NCBI GenBank assembly: GCA_013042895.1
Contig: JABDPD010000048.1
Location: forward strand, 1-23,658
Reading direction: 5' to 3'
DNA: 23,658 nucleotides
Source of the DNA: Boseongicola sp.
GTDB taxonomy: Bacteria > Pseudomonadota > Alphaproteobacteria > Rhodobacterales > Rhodobacteraceae
Shown here: in pieces, positions 1-6,950 of the stretch
How positions within the stretch are numbered: position 1 is the first letter of the stretch
How the letters are laid out: each line of letters begins with the position of its first letter
The notes under the pieces: model-generated
Seen by the model: only the letters and a program-made list of their open reading frames with translations
Told to the model about the DNA's origin: nothing
Database searches by the model: none
Program-made: the position numbers and the translations under genes

Positions 1-759
1 GAAAACTGGCCTGCGCTGTTCGAATGCAAGGCCGACCGCGCCGTTTACAATGAACAACCCAACAACAAAACTCAGAAGTCCGAAAGCAGTCAAGTTGAGA
101 TGAAAACTGTCGGTCAAGCGTGCTAGATCCGCTGCGGAGTCAGAGGTATTGCGCACTAGATCTGGTGCGATTTCGAGAAGCGGAGCCCGTCGAAGAGGCT
201 GTCGATCGAGTAGCGTTAAATAGGATATTGTCTCATTATTTGTAAGGGTTTGAGCGACCGCAATGTCCATGACTGCGAGGCCTGGTGCTAGGCCATCGAT
301 TGCGCGCACTCGATCTGCAAAATTGCCAAGGCGGTCGGCGGTAGCGGGCGCCGCTAGGATCAGGCCGCTGGGGCCCAGGAAATCCGCTATCCCCACTTCA
401 GCGACAGCGGACCCCACGGGGTTTCCCGGCAAGATCGTGAAGGGATCAATGCCAATGATGCGGACCCGACCATCGCTGCCAGAAACCCATCCATCCAGGA
501 CGGGGCTAACCAGCCAACCGTTTTGCCGAAGCGCGATAAAGGTCTCAGGTTGAATATTTTCACCGGTAATTGATACCAGCGTTTCTTCGCCACCAAGGAT
601 GTTCTCGGCGTCGTCGTAGCTCTGGCGTGCTTCGGCGTTGATGGCCTGAACGCCCGACCAAAGTGCGGTCGCAAGGGCTAGACCTAGGATCAGCGTGAGC
701 AGCTGGAATGGGTGGCGCTTCCAGTGCGAAAGGAGTGTCCAGATAACCGTGCGAACCAT
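1..759 (-). CDS. FtsX-type ABC transporter permease (partial, C-terminus outside window)
   Basis: An open frame of 253 codons runs from an ATG at 759 off the left edge, so only the N-terminal part is visible. There is one hydrophobic segment at about residues 18-38 and a second near 223-240, separated by roughly 185 mostly polar residues. This matches the N-terminal helix, large extracytoplasmic domain and second helix of FtsX/MacB/LolC permeases. The start overlaps the stop of the upstream ATPase gene (TAATG), so the two are translationally coupled and presumably form one ABC system. Transporters of this type usually extract lipoproteins or drive periplasmic processes rather than import solutes; the substrate cannot be told here. 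The family call is firm, the exact subfamily is not. Confidence 0.8.
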   Translation of the reverse strand, partial: MVRTVIWTLLSHWKRHPFQLLTLILGLALATALWSGVQAINAEARQSYDDAENILGGEETLVSITGENIQPETFIALRQNGWLVSPVLDGWVSGSDGRVRIIGIDPFTILPGNPVGSAVAEVGIADFLGPSGLILAAPATADRLGNFADRVRAIDGLAPGLAVMDIAVAQTLTNNETISYLTLLDRQPLRRAPLLEIAPDLVRNTSDSAADLARLTDSFHLNLTAFGLLSFVVGLFIVNGAVGLAFEQRRPVF

Positions 760-1397
760 TACTGAACCTCTCCTCTGCTGAGATGGAGTTGACGGTCCGC
801 GCGAGCCGCTAATCGATTGGAATGTGTGACGATCAACAAGGCCGTTTGTTGATCTCTTGCACTGCTCAAAAGTAGGTCAAAAACTTGGTCACCGCTTTGC
901 TCATCAAGGTTACCGGTGGGCTCGTCCGCCAAGATAAGCTTTGGTGCTGCTGCGACCGCACGGCCGATTGCTACGCGTTGTTGTTGGCCACCGGAGAGTT
1001 GCTCGGGGTACTTTGACAAATGTTCGGCGAGACCCAGCGATGCGGCAAGGCTAGGAAGGTCTGTCCCTACACCTGAAAGCCTCGCTTGAAAAGTGAGGTT
1101 TTGAGCGACGGTGAGTGAAGGGATGAGGTTGAATTGCTGAAATATGATACCGATTTTTCGGCGGCGTAGGGCGGCGTTTTCGGAATCAGAGATCTCACCT
1201 AAATCATTGCCATCAATCGAGATTTCCCCGGAGTCTATTGGCTCCAATCCGGCGATCATGTGCAGCAGAGTTGACTTGCCGGACCCGCTTTCTCCGGTGA
1301 GGGCAAGGACCTCGCCGGCGGCGAGGGTGAGGGAGACATCTTTAAGGATGGAGACGTCACCGAAGCGCTTGTTAACGGAATTTACTGACAGAACCAT
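759..1397 (-). CDS. ABC transporter ATP-binding protein (LolD/MacB type)
   Basis: A 212-residue nucleotide-binding subunit with all the diagnostic motifs: Walker [10 protein letters not shown] (35-43), Q-loop FQQFN (86-90), signature LSGGQ (134-138), Walker B LILADEP (154-160) followed by TGNLD, and the switch histidine in THSNR (H192). The length and the [11 protein letters not shown] segment fit the LolD/MacB/FtsE-like group that works with FtsX-fold permeases. Such a permease follows directly, its ATG overlapping this stop codon by one base. The di-haem peroxidase gene ends 38 bases upstream on the same strand, so the three genes probably form one operon. A role in exporting or maturing a periplasmic factor for the peroxidase is inference only. 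Confidence 0.92.
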   Translation of the reverse strand: MVLSVNSVNKRFGDVSILKDVSLTLAAGEVLALTGESGSGKSTLLHMIAGLEPIDSGEISIDGNDLGEISDSENAALRRRKIGIIFQQFNLIPSLTVAQNLTFQARLSGVGTDLPSLAASLGLAEHLSKYPEQLSGGQQQRVAIGRAVAAAPKLILADEPTGNLDEQSGDQVFDLLLSSARDQQTALLIVTHSNRLAARADRQLHLSRGEVQ

Positions 1398-1435
1398 CCA
1401 TCAAACCTATCTCGGTTTCCGGGCGCGAACAGGGG

Positions 1436-2752
1436 TCAATCGACGGTGAGACCAGATGGCACAGTTTCCGGACGTCCCAATGGCAAAGAATTGGCGGTTT
1501 TTCCGGTCAGGCTTTCCAGAAAAGCGACCAAATTGGCCACCTCGCTGTCGCTGATTTGAACTGGGGTGATGTCGACTTTTCGACGTTGACGCACCATTTC
1601 TCGCGTGTCGTATTGGACGGCAAAGTCCGCACGCTCTAGCCACGGAACGGACGGAAGATTGGCAAGATCACGGTCCCATCGATCGATAGCCGTGATGGGA
1701 TCGAGATGATGGCGAACAATCCCTTCCAATGTCGGGTAAGCGCCGTTGTGTCCGTACGGCGCTGTTAAAGCTACATTTCTCAGCATTGGCGTGCGAAAGC
1801 GATAGGCGTCTTCAAGCCTGTCGCTTTCACCCATAAACCCGACATCGCGAGGTTGAGGATCAAAACGACGTGTCTTTCCGGGGCCAAATGCAGGAAGGGC
1901 CAGGGCATGGAACTTCTGGTCCGACATGAGTGGACCAGCGTGGCAGGACGCACATCCCGCGTCGCCATAAAACAAGTCCATACCGGCCTTGGCGGCAGGG
2001 GTCAGGGCCGTTTCATCACCTGCGAGAAAAAGGTCAAAGCTGCTGTCGAAGTTTTTCCACTCGGTTCCCATGAACGCAGCAAGCGCGTTTGCGATATCGA
2101 CGATTTCTACATCTTCGGGAGTGTTGATATCATCAAACGCTTTAACGAACATTAATCCGTAGTCCGGAATGGTTCTCACAGCCAAAGCGATGATCGGCCA
2201 GGCGTTGTCGATACGGTCGTTGATGGCACCGCCCACTTCATTCTCTTTGGGAGCGCCAGCCATTTCGAAACGCGCGGTCAGTGGGAAAAGAGCCTGGGCG
2301 GCGAGAATGGTTTCGAGGCCTTCTGGCAACCACTCTTCGGCAGGAGAATTGAAGCCGTTTCCGAAGATATCTGACTCAGACAGGCGGCCGTCATGGAACA
2401 GAACTTCGATGTTCTTCGCTCCAAGATTCCAGAGCGCCGGGGCATTGCGTGGAATGCGTTTTTCGATACGGTCTTCACCAACGCCTGCTGTGCGTTTAGG
2501 GCCTAAGCCCTCGCCGCCCTCGCCAATGCCGAGGCTTAAGCCATCTGTGCCGCCAAGGTCGTGATGGTGGCAGGTGCCGCAGGAGATATTTCTGTTGCCC
2601 GACAGGATCTTGTCATAGAATAAAAGTTGACCGATTTTGGCCTTTTGGGGATCAAATGCGATGAAATCATCGTCTGTGAGAGGCCGCGGAAGATCAGCCG
2701 CCGAAACGGGCAGGGCGATGCAAAGGGCAAGGATATGAAGCAAGCGATTCAC
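1436..2752 (-). CDS. Di-haem cytochrome c peroxidase / MauG-family protein
   Basis: A 438-residue periplasmic haem protein. A signal peptide (about residues 1-19, ending ...LPVSA-AD) is followed by two c-type haem motifs, C58-G-T-C-H62 and C267-A-S-C-H271. The domain order and the late motif RTPMLRNVALTAPYGHNG (320-337) are typical of the BCCP/MauG superfamily, which reduces peroxide with electrons from small cytochromes or oxidises amino-acid side chains of partner proteins. The start is a GTG; no in-frame ATG lies upstream before a stop, and the signal peptide begins right at this codon. There is only a weak ribosome-binding site. The 5' end overlaps the divergent Sel1 gene by 18 bases. The downstream ABC genes suggest one operon. 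Whether it is a true peroxidase or MauG-like cannot be decided here. Confidence 0.88.
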   Translation of the reverse strand: MNRLLHILALCIALPVSAADLPRPLTDDDFIAFDPQKAKIGQLLFYDKILSGNRNISCGTCHHHDLGGTDGLSLGIGEGGEGLGPKRTAGVGEDRIEKRIPRNAPALWNLGAKNIEVLFHDGRLSESDIFGNGFNSPAEEWLPEGLETILAAQALFPLTARFEMAGAPKENEVGGAINDRIDNAWPIIALAVRTIPDYGLMFVKAFDDINTPEDVEIVDIANALAAFMGTEWKNFDSSFDLFLAGDETALTPAAKAGMDLFYGDAGCASCHAGPLMSDQKFHALALPAFGPGKTRRFDPQPRDVGFMGESDRLEDAYRFRTPMLRNVALTAPYGHNGAYPTLEGIVRHHLDPITAIDRWDRDLANLPSVPWLERADFAVQYDTREMVRQRRKVDITPVQISDSEVANLVAFLESLTGKTANSLPLGRPETVPSGLTVD

Positions 2753-3220
2753 TGGGTCATACTGGCAGGTGCTGCCGCGCTAGCAAGCCCTGTTTGGGCC
2801 GAAATCGAAACGGCGCGCAACCTCATGGAGTCCGGTCGTTTTGAGGAGGCGATGCAGGAATTCCTGCCGATGGCGCGCTCGGGGAATGCGGATGCGGAAG
2901 AGTTGATTGGTGTGATGTACGCTTTGGGGTTGGGTGTTGAGCGTGATCCTGAGCGGGCGTTTGAGTGGTATTTGCGCTCGTCCTTGAAAGGGCATCCCGG
3001 TGCGCAATCGGGACTAGGCTGGTACTATGAACTGGGGCTTGGGATGCCGGCTCCGGATCTGGTGCGGGCGTATCTTTGGTACGGCTTGAGTACCATCGGT
3101 GGCGATCCGGATGCGGCTATCTCATTGGAAGAAATACAAAAAAGAATGACGCAGGAACAGATCGATCGCGCTGAAGTGCTCATAAACGATTACAAGCCCT
3201 GGATGTATCCATTCCGGTGA
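2735..3220 (+). CDS. Secreted Sel1-repeat (TPR-like) protein
   Basis: A 161-residue protein starting with a signal peptide (MKQAIHWVILAGAAALASPVWA, cleaved near residue 22). At least two Sel1-type repeats follow, seen as the spaced pattern A-x-x-x-x-G-x-x-Y-x-x-G-x-G-V-x-x-D-x-x-x-A-x-x-W-Y and its next copy (AQSGLGWYYELGLG...LVRAYLWYGL). Sel1 repeats form alpha-alpha solenoids for protein contacts, often in the periplasm. The open frame extends 36 codons further upstream, but the ATG at 2735 is preferred: it has AAGGA just before it and opens a signal peptide. This start places the gene's first 18 bases inside the divergent peroxidase gene. The function beyond protein binding is unknown; the context suggests a link to the peroxidase/ABC operon. 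Confidence 0.85.
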   Translation: MKQAIHWVILAGAAALASPVWAEIETARNLMESGRFEEAMQEFLPMARSGNADAEELIGVMYALGLGVERDPERAFEWYLRSSLKGHPGAQSGLGWYYELGLGMPAPDLVRAYLWYGLSTIGGDPDAAISLEEIQKRMTQEQIDRAEVLINDYKPWMYPFR

Positions 3221-3317
3221 ATTCGTTAAGGCTAGCCATGTGATGGGTTAGTGTTAGAGCAGGTTCTGAGGCCGTAAGCCGCGCTACAGCGGCGGGCGAA
3301 ATGCGCGTATTGCTGAA

Positions 3318-3361
3318 GTCGGTACAACGTCGGTATCGCGTCGGTATTACGTCGGTGCGAG
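3318..3361 (+). repeat. Four tandem 11-bp repeats (GTCGGTAnnnC)
   Basis: Four head-to-tail copies with an exact 11-base period: GTCGGTACAAC, GTCGGTATCGC, GTCGGTATTAC, GTCGGTGCGAG. The GTCGGT core is invariant, while the last four or five bases vary. The period is close to one turn of B-DNA, so all cores face the same side of the helix. It lies in non-coding sequence, or in a doubtful 31-codon frame (3301-3396). Too short and spacerless for CRISPR. Confidence 0.85.
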
Positions 3362-3419
3362 CGTGCTCCGGATTAGGGTTTCGTTTATCAACATGAAGGT
3401 TGGCTTGGAACTGTCAGAT

Positions 3420-3611
3420 TTAAAGCACCTTTTGCACGTTGGATTGTTGCACCCCGGTAATCCAGTTGACTTGGCCACGCTTTGCCCCCATGTCCCCCTC
3501 ACGACGTTCCTGCCGCGTGAGCAGGCCGCGCCCTTTTGAGGTGCGAGGCGTCAGACCAATCTTGGCACCCACCTCACGCAGGGGTCCGGCGCGACGACGA
3601 GCCAGCGGCAT
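3420..3611 (-). CDS. Possible small basic protein (hypothetical)
   Basis: A 63-codon frame on the minus strand from ATG 3611 to TAA 3420. The product would be very basic (many Arg/Lys) and contains GLLTRQERREGD and a C-terminal INWITGVQQ-like stretch (actual residues VNWITGVQQSNVQKVL). Its codons favour G or C in the third position, as the surrounding genes do. No convincing ribosome-binding site precedes the ATG and I recognise no family. It would be convergent with the Sel1 gene and divergent from the helicase. It may be chance reading in a GC-rich region; kept at low confidence. Confidence 0.35.
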   Translation of the reverse strand: MPLARRRAGPLREVGAKIGLTPRTSKGRGLLTRQERREGDMGAKRGQVNWITGVQQSNVQKVL

Positions 3612-3726
3612 ACGGCCTGTGGTTCAGAGCGGCGCGCAACCTGACTGCGACTTTGCCGCCCGTTTTGGGCGGCGGTGCGAACTATATGGGCGCGACCATT
3701 TTGGCGCGCCGGAAATGTGAAGACTA

Positions 3727-5016
3727 ATGGACTTTGATATGCTGGGGCTTCAGCCCCGTATTGTGGCGAAACTCGCTGAGCAGGGGATCACCGATCCCAC
3801 CCCGATCCAAAAGAAGGCGATCCCTTATGCGATGCAAGGGCGCGACGTAATGGGGCTGGCGCAGACCGGCACCGGGAAGACCGCGGCGTTTGGATTGCCG
3901 CTTATTCACACATTGATGAAAATGGGCGTGAAGCCCGAGGCAAAATCAGCGCATGGTCTGATTTTGGCACCGACGCGCGAGTTGGCGAAACAGATCTCGG
4001 ACAATCTGAAGGCCTACACGAACGGAACGCACCTAAAGATCGGTCTGGTTGTTGGCGGGCAGTCAATTAACGTGCAAATTCAGAGACTTCTGCGCGGAAC
4101 GGACTTGTTGGTTGCGACTCCAGGACGGTTGATTGACCTGATTGACAGGCGCGCGGTGCGATTGGATCAGACGAAGTTTCTGGTGCTGGATGAGGCCGAC
4201 CAGATGCTGGACATGGGTTTTATCCATGCGCTGCGCCGGATTGCTCCGCTGTTGTCTTCAGAGCGGCAAACGATGCTGTTCTCGGCGACGATGCCCAAGC
4301 AGATGAACGAGTTGGCGGATGCCTATCTGACGGATGCCGTACGCGTTGAGGCGGCGCCTCCGGGCAAGCCGATTGAGAAGATTAACCAAGGGTTGCACTA
4401 CGTGGCGCAGTCCGAAAAAACGCGTTTGCTGATTGAGTATCTGGATGATCACCGCGAAGAAATGGCGTTGGTTTTTGCGCGCACCAAGCATGGCTCTGAG
4501 CGGTTGATGAAGGCGCTTGTGAAGGCGGGATATGCGGCAGGCTCGATCCATGGCAACAAATCTCAGGGGCAGCGTGACCGCGCGATTGCATCTTTCAAAA
4601 CGGGGGAATTGACGGTTCTGGTTGCGACGGATGTGGCGGCGCGGGGCCTGGATATTCCGGGCGTGCGGCATGTTTATAACTATGATTTGCCCAACGTGCC
4701 GGACAATTATGTGCACCGGATTGGACGCACGGCGCGTGCTGGAGCGTCGGGACGTGCAGTGGCGTTTTGTTCGCCTGACGAGATGAAAGAACTGCGCGAC
4801 ATCGAAAAAACGATGAAGAAAGCGATCCCTGTGATCGGAGGATCGGCACCGGCGCAATATGTCGAAGGGAAGTCCGGCGGACGTCCGGGCGGTAAGCCGG
4901 GTGGAGGGCGTCGTGGCGGCAAGCCCGGCGGGCAGGGGAAATCCGGCGGGAATGCGGGCGGAAACCGTCGGCGTCGTAATCGACGGGGTGGACCTAAGGG
5001 TAAGTCTGCGGCTTAA
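3727..5016 (+). CDS. DEAD-box ATP-dependent RNA helicase (RhlE-like)
   Basis: A 429-residue helicase with the full motif set: Q-motif around GITDPTPIQ (Q28), motif I AQTGTGKT (45-52), Ia PTRELA (82-87), Ib TPGR (131-134), II DEAD (155-158), III SAT (186-188), and VI HRIGRTARAG (330-339). After about residue 380 comes a Gly/Arg/Lys-rich tail (GGRPGGK, GGGRRGGK, NRRRRNRRGG), a disordered RNA-binding extension common in RhlE-type bacterial helicases. These enzymes unwind short RNA duplexes in ribosome assembly, RNA decay and cold adaptation. The ATG at 3727 has only a weak ribosome-binding site; a second Met at residue 5 is possible. It appears monocistronic, or followed loosely by the small membrane protein 49 bases downstream. 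Confidence 0.95.
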   Translation: MDFDMLGLQPRIVAKLAEQGITDPTPIQKKAIPYAMQGRDVMGLAQTGTGKTAAFGLPLIHTLMKMGVKPEAKSAHGLILAPTRELAKQISDNLKAYTNGTHLKIGLVVGGQSINVQIQRLLRGTDLLVATPGRLIDLIDRRAVRLDQTKFLVLDEADQMLDMGFIHALRRIAPLLSSERQTMLFSATMPKQMNELADAYLTDAVRVEAAPPGKPIEKINQGLHYVAQSEKTRLLIEYLDDHREEMALVFARTKHGSERLMKALVKAGYAAGSIHGNKSQGQRDRAIASFKTGELTVLVATDVAARGLDIPGVRHVYNYDLPNVPDNYVHRIGRTARAGASGRAVAFCSPDEMKELRDIEKTMKKAIPVIGGSAPAQYVEGKSGGRPGGKPGGGRRGGKPGGQGKSGGNAGGNRRRRNRRGGPKGKSAA

Positions 5017-5065
5017 CCTTCGTTAATTCACACCTAATAACGCAGAGGCGAGGGGAGCCGGAGAC

Positions 5066-5296
5066 ATGGCGAACAACAAACGACATCCGCTGACACGCAT
5101 TCTCGATGTGCAGTCGCGCTTCTTCATCCCGGTCTGGCGGCGCGTTGCACTGATTGGCCTTTGCTGGGGGTGGGCGGCATTTGAAGTGACGCTTGGAAAC
5201 AACCTTTGGGCCGTTCTGTTCGTATTGATCGGGCTGTATTGTGCGCATCAGTTCTTCATAGCCTTCGATCCTCCGGAGGAAGACGAAGAAGGCTGA
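5066..5296 (+). CDS. Small two-helix membrane protein (hypothetical)
   Basis: A 76-residue protein with a basic N-terminus, two hydrophobic segments at about 26-42 and 47-65, and an acidic tail (PPEEDEEG). This suggests a small inner-membrane protein with both ends in the cytoplasm. A good ribosome-binding site (GGAGCCGGAGAC) precedes the ATG. It lies 49 bases after the helicase and ends 14 bases before the convergent gene at 5311. I do not recognise a named family and no function can be given. Confidence 0.75.
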   Translation: MANNKRHPLTRILDVQSRFFIPVWRRVALIGLCWGWAAFEVTLGNNLWAVLFVLIGLYCAHQFFIAFDPPEEDEEG

Positions 5297-5310
5297 GTCG
5301 CAAAGCTGCT

Positions 5311-5682
5311 TTAATCCGGCGGCAGGGTAATCGTGCCGATGACGTGGCTTTGTCGCAGGGGCATGGCCTTGTACATGATTTCGACCGCTGTCGTTGCGAT
5401 GCCTTCACCGGTTATACCGTGATACTTCACTGAGCCGGTTTGAATGATCCAGCTGTTCGCGGCGCCCTGTTCTCCGGCCTGCCATTCCATCGTGAAGGTG
5501 TCGTCGCCTTCGCCATAGATGCAGATACCTTCGATGCTTCCGCTTCCATCCCGGTGGCCGAAACCTGATCCGATGCACCGAACGGGACCTTCCGCGATTG
5601 GGCCCTGAATGACTTCGAAGTAGCCATCGTTATCCTGAGCGAAGAAGATCTTGTCGGCGAGTTGATAGGTCTCCTGATTCAT
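5311..5682 (-). CDS. Secreted barrel-like protein of unknown function, apparently 5'-damaged
   Basis: The ATG at 5682 gives 123 residues, but the same frame stays open upstream for 28 more codons (5683-5766) and reads AAALALTLTAGSGLAQEAF, a clear signal-peptide core with an Ala-x-Ala-like cleavage site. That segment has no ATG, GTG or TTG start and is closed by an in-frame TAA at 5767-5769. A one-base shift just upstream would join it to another frame (…HKYVIN). The gene may therefore have lost its start or suffered a small frameshift, or the sequence has an error. The mature part contains C-x-G-SGFGHRDGSGSIEGIC, GEGDDTFTMEW, a W-I-I-x-TGSVKYHGITGEG motif, resembling small secreted beta-barrels of the allene-oxide-cyclase-like fold. 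That family assignment is tentative. Without the signal peptide the product would stay cytoplasmic. Confidence 0.6.
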   Translation of the reverse strand: MNQETYQLADKIFFAQDNDGYFEVIQGPIAEGPVRCIGSGFGHRDGSGSIEGICIYGEGDDTFTMEWQAGEQGAANSWIIQTGSVKYHGITGEGIATTAVEIMYKAMPLRQSHVIGTITLPPD

Positions 5683-5932
5683 CCGGTAAATATTGTTAAC
5701 TTCGAATGCCTCCTGAGCCAGACCAGAGCCAGCAGTGAGTGTTAGCGCGAGTGCTGCTGCGATTGATTACGTATTTATGATCATCCCGCTGTTTGTTTGA
5801 GCATACGGTCTTTGCGCCAATATCCCTAATCATAGGTTCGCCCGGCGCGGCGGTCTGATGATTGATGCAAGTCAACGCAGGCATACTGCCTTGGCGCTAG
5901 GATAGAGCATCTCAATATCGAAAGGACGCAGT

Positions 5933-6379
5933 GTGTTTAACAAGATTGTTGTCGGCATTGATGGTTCTGAGATGTCAGAGAACGCGCTTCGATTGGCGTG
6001 TAGTTTGGCGCAAAAATACGATTCTGAATTGCATCTGGTGCATACGCCGCAACCACATACCGTCGCTTTTGCGATGGGGGCGGTGGCGGGGTATCACGCC
6101 GTCACAACCATGCCTGACCCTGCGGAAGTGCGTGAGGCTGCTGAAAAAATCCTGAGCAAAGGTAAAGAGATAGCCGCGGAAGTCGGGTGTACGATTACCG
6201 AGACTTACATGGATGTGGGCGACCCTGCAGACGAGATCGTGGCCTGTGTGAACAAGGTCGGTGCGGACTTGATTGTGACTGGGCGCCGCGGACTTGGAAT
6301 GCTGGGCTCGTTGGTTCAAGGCAGCACGTCGCAACGGATTAACCATCTTGCGACATGTGCCTGTTTGTCGACAGTTTAG
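5933..6379 (+). CDS. Universal stress protein UspA family
   Basis: A 148-residue single-domain Usp. It opens with KIVVGIDGSEMSENAL, the beta-1 strand and D10 typical of the fold, and ends with the ATP-binding signature G-2x-G-9x-G-S seen as G117-R-R-G120 and G130-S131. It therefore belongs to the nucleotide-binding branch. The start is a GTG at 5933, with AAAGGA about seven bases upstream; a GTG two bases earlier is out of frame. Usp proteins help survival under starvation or redox stress, usually as cytoplasmic dimers. It is divergent from the damaged gene at 5311 and convergent with the MarR gene. No operon partner is visible. Confidence 0.92.
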   Translation: MFNKIVVGIDGSEMSENALRLACSLAQKYDSELHLVHTPQPHTVAFAMGAVAGYHAVTTMPDPAEVREAAEKILSKGKEIAAEVGCTITETYMDVGDPADEIVACVNKVGADLIVTGRRGLGMLGSLVQGSTSQRINHLATCACLSTV

Positions 6380-6426
6380 TGAGCCGATAGGTGCGGGTTG
6401 CGTCAAATACTTCGTTTGAAGTTTGG

Positions 6427-6870
6427 TTAGTTTGGTTCTTCCGCCTCTTTGACCTTGGCGATGATCCGGCGCATGTAATCGAGGAACTCTTGAGTCTCCT
6501 TTTCGGAGAAATCGGCGAGTATCTCTTGGTTGATCTGCATTGCGGCCAAATGGGCCGGGTCGCGGATTGAGCGCCCCTGATCAGTCAGGTGGATTGTGCG
6601 CGCTCTTGCATCTGCAGGATGCTCCTTTCGAACTATCAGCCCGTCGCGCTCCATTCTGGTCAGCGTGTTGGCAAGCGTTGCCTGCTCTATGTCGAGCATC
6701 GCCAGAAGCTCTTTTTGAGTTAAGCCGTCCTGTTCCCACAAAGCCAGTAGCGCCGGGAATTGACCCGGAACAATTCCGAGCGGTGCTATGCGGGTGCGCA
6801 ATTTTTCCACCAGGAGTCGGCCCAAGTTGTTTACGAGGTATCCCGCCGATGACATGCGATCAAATTTCAT
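6427..6870 (-). CDS. MarR-family transcriptional regulator
   Basis: A 147-residue winged-helix regulator. The helical N-terminus (SSAGYLVNNLGRLLVEKLRTRIAPLGI) provides dimerisation. The recognition helix lies in LLAMLDIEQATLANTLTRMERDGLIVRK, and the beta-wing is the family's DARARTIHLTDQG stretch. MarR proteins are usually repressors released by aromatic or oxidant ligands, or by cysteine oxidation; there is no cysteine here, so a small-molecule ligand is more likely than thiol oxidation. It is divergently transcribed from the EF-hand/cytochrome b561 pair. The 80-base gap between them carries GCTAT/ATAGC inverted repeats suited to autoregulation and control of that pair. Confidence 0.92.
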   Translation of the reverse strand: MKFDRMSSAGYLVNNLGRLLVEKLRTRIAPLGIVPGQFPALLALWEQDGLTQKELLAMLDIEQATLANTLTRMERDGLIVRKEHPADARARTIHLTDQGRSIRDPAHLAAMQINQEILADFSEKETQEFLDYMRRIIAKVKEAEEPN

Positions 6871-6885
6871 GTGGCTCCTTTAGCA

Positions 6886-6923
6886 TTGCATGGCTAGCTA
6901 TGTAATAATATATAGCAAGCTAT
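6886..6923 (+). promoter_or_regulatory. Putative promoter with MarR operator half-sites
   Basis: Between the divergent MarR and EF-hand genes, TTGCAT (6886-6891) and TATATA (6909-6914) are 17 bases apart and could serve as -35/-10 for the plus strand. The half-site GCTAT (6897-6901) is inverted to ATAGC (6912-6916), which is inverted again to GCTAT (6919-6923; ATAGC-AA-GCTAT). Three half-sites across a candidate promoter fit repression by the adjacent MarR. The sequence pattern is seen; the binding is inferred. Confidence 0.5.
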
Positions 6924-6950
6924 TCAAACCAAATCGAGAGAGGCTTGGAG

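Larger units (their letters stand above)
3221..3726 (+). other. Gene-poor intergenic stretch
   Basis: About 500 bases between the Sel1 gene and the helicase with no confident gene. It holds a small GC-rich hairpin (3278-3293, GCCGC/GCGGC, no T-run), the four-copy 11-bp repeat at 3318-3361, a possible 63-residue minus-strand gene (3420-3611), and a second hairpin (3656-3673, GCCGCC/GGCGGC) about 55 bases before the helicase start. The stretch from 3612 to 3726 may be a leader of the helicase mRNA, but no clear promoter can be pointed out. Confidence 0.5.

Noticed and set aside
3318..3361. CRISPR array
   Set aside because: Repeats are 11 bases with no spacers; a simple tandem repeat.
3301..3396. 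31-codon frame over the 11-bp repeat
   Set aside because: No ribosome-binding site and no independent support; mentioned only as an alternative for the repeat.
4258..4857. Long minus-strand frame (199 codons) inside the helicase
   Set aside because: Antisense shadow of a clear DEAD-box gene; product is Arg/His-rich with no domain.
6404..6425. Terminator between the Usp and MarR genes (CAAA..CTTC/GAAG..TTTG)
   Set aside because: Imperfect AT-rich stem with a bulge and no T-run; too weak to call.
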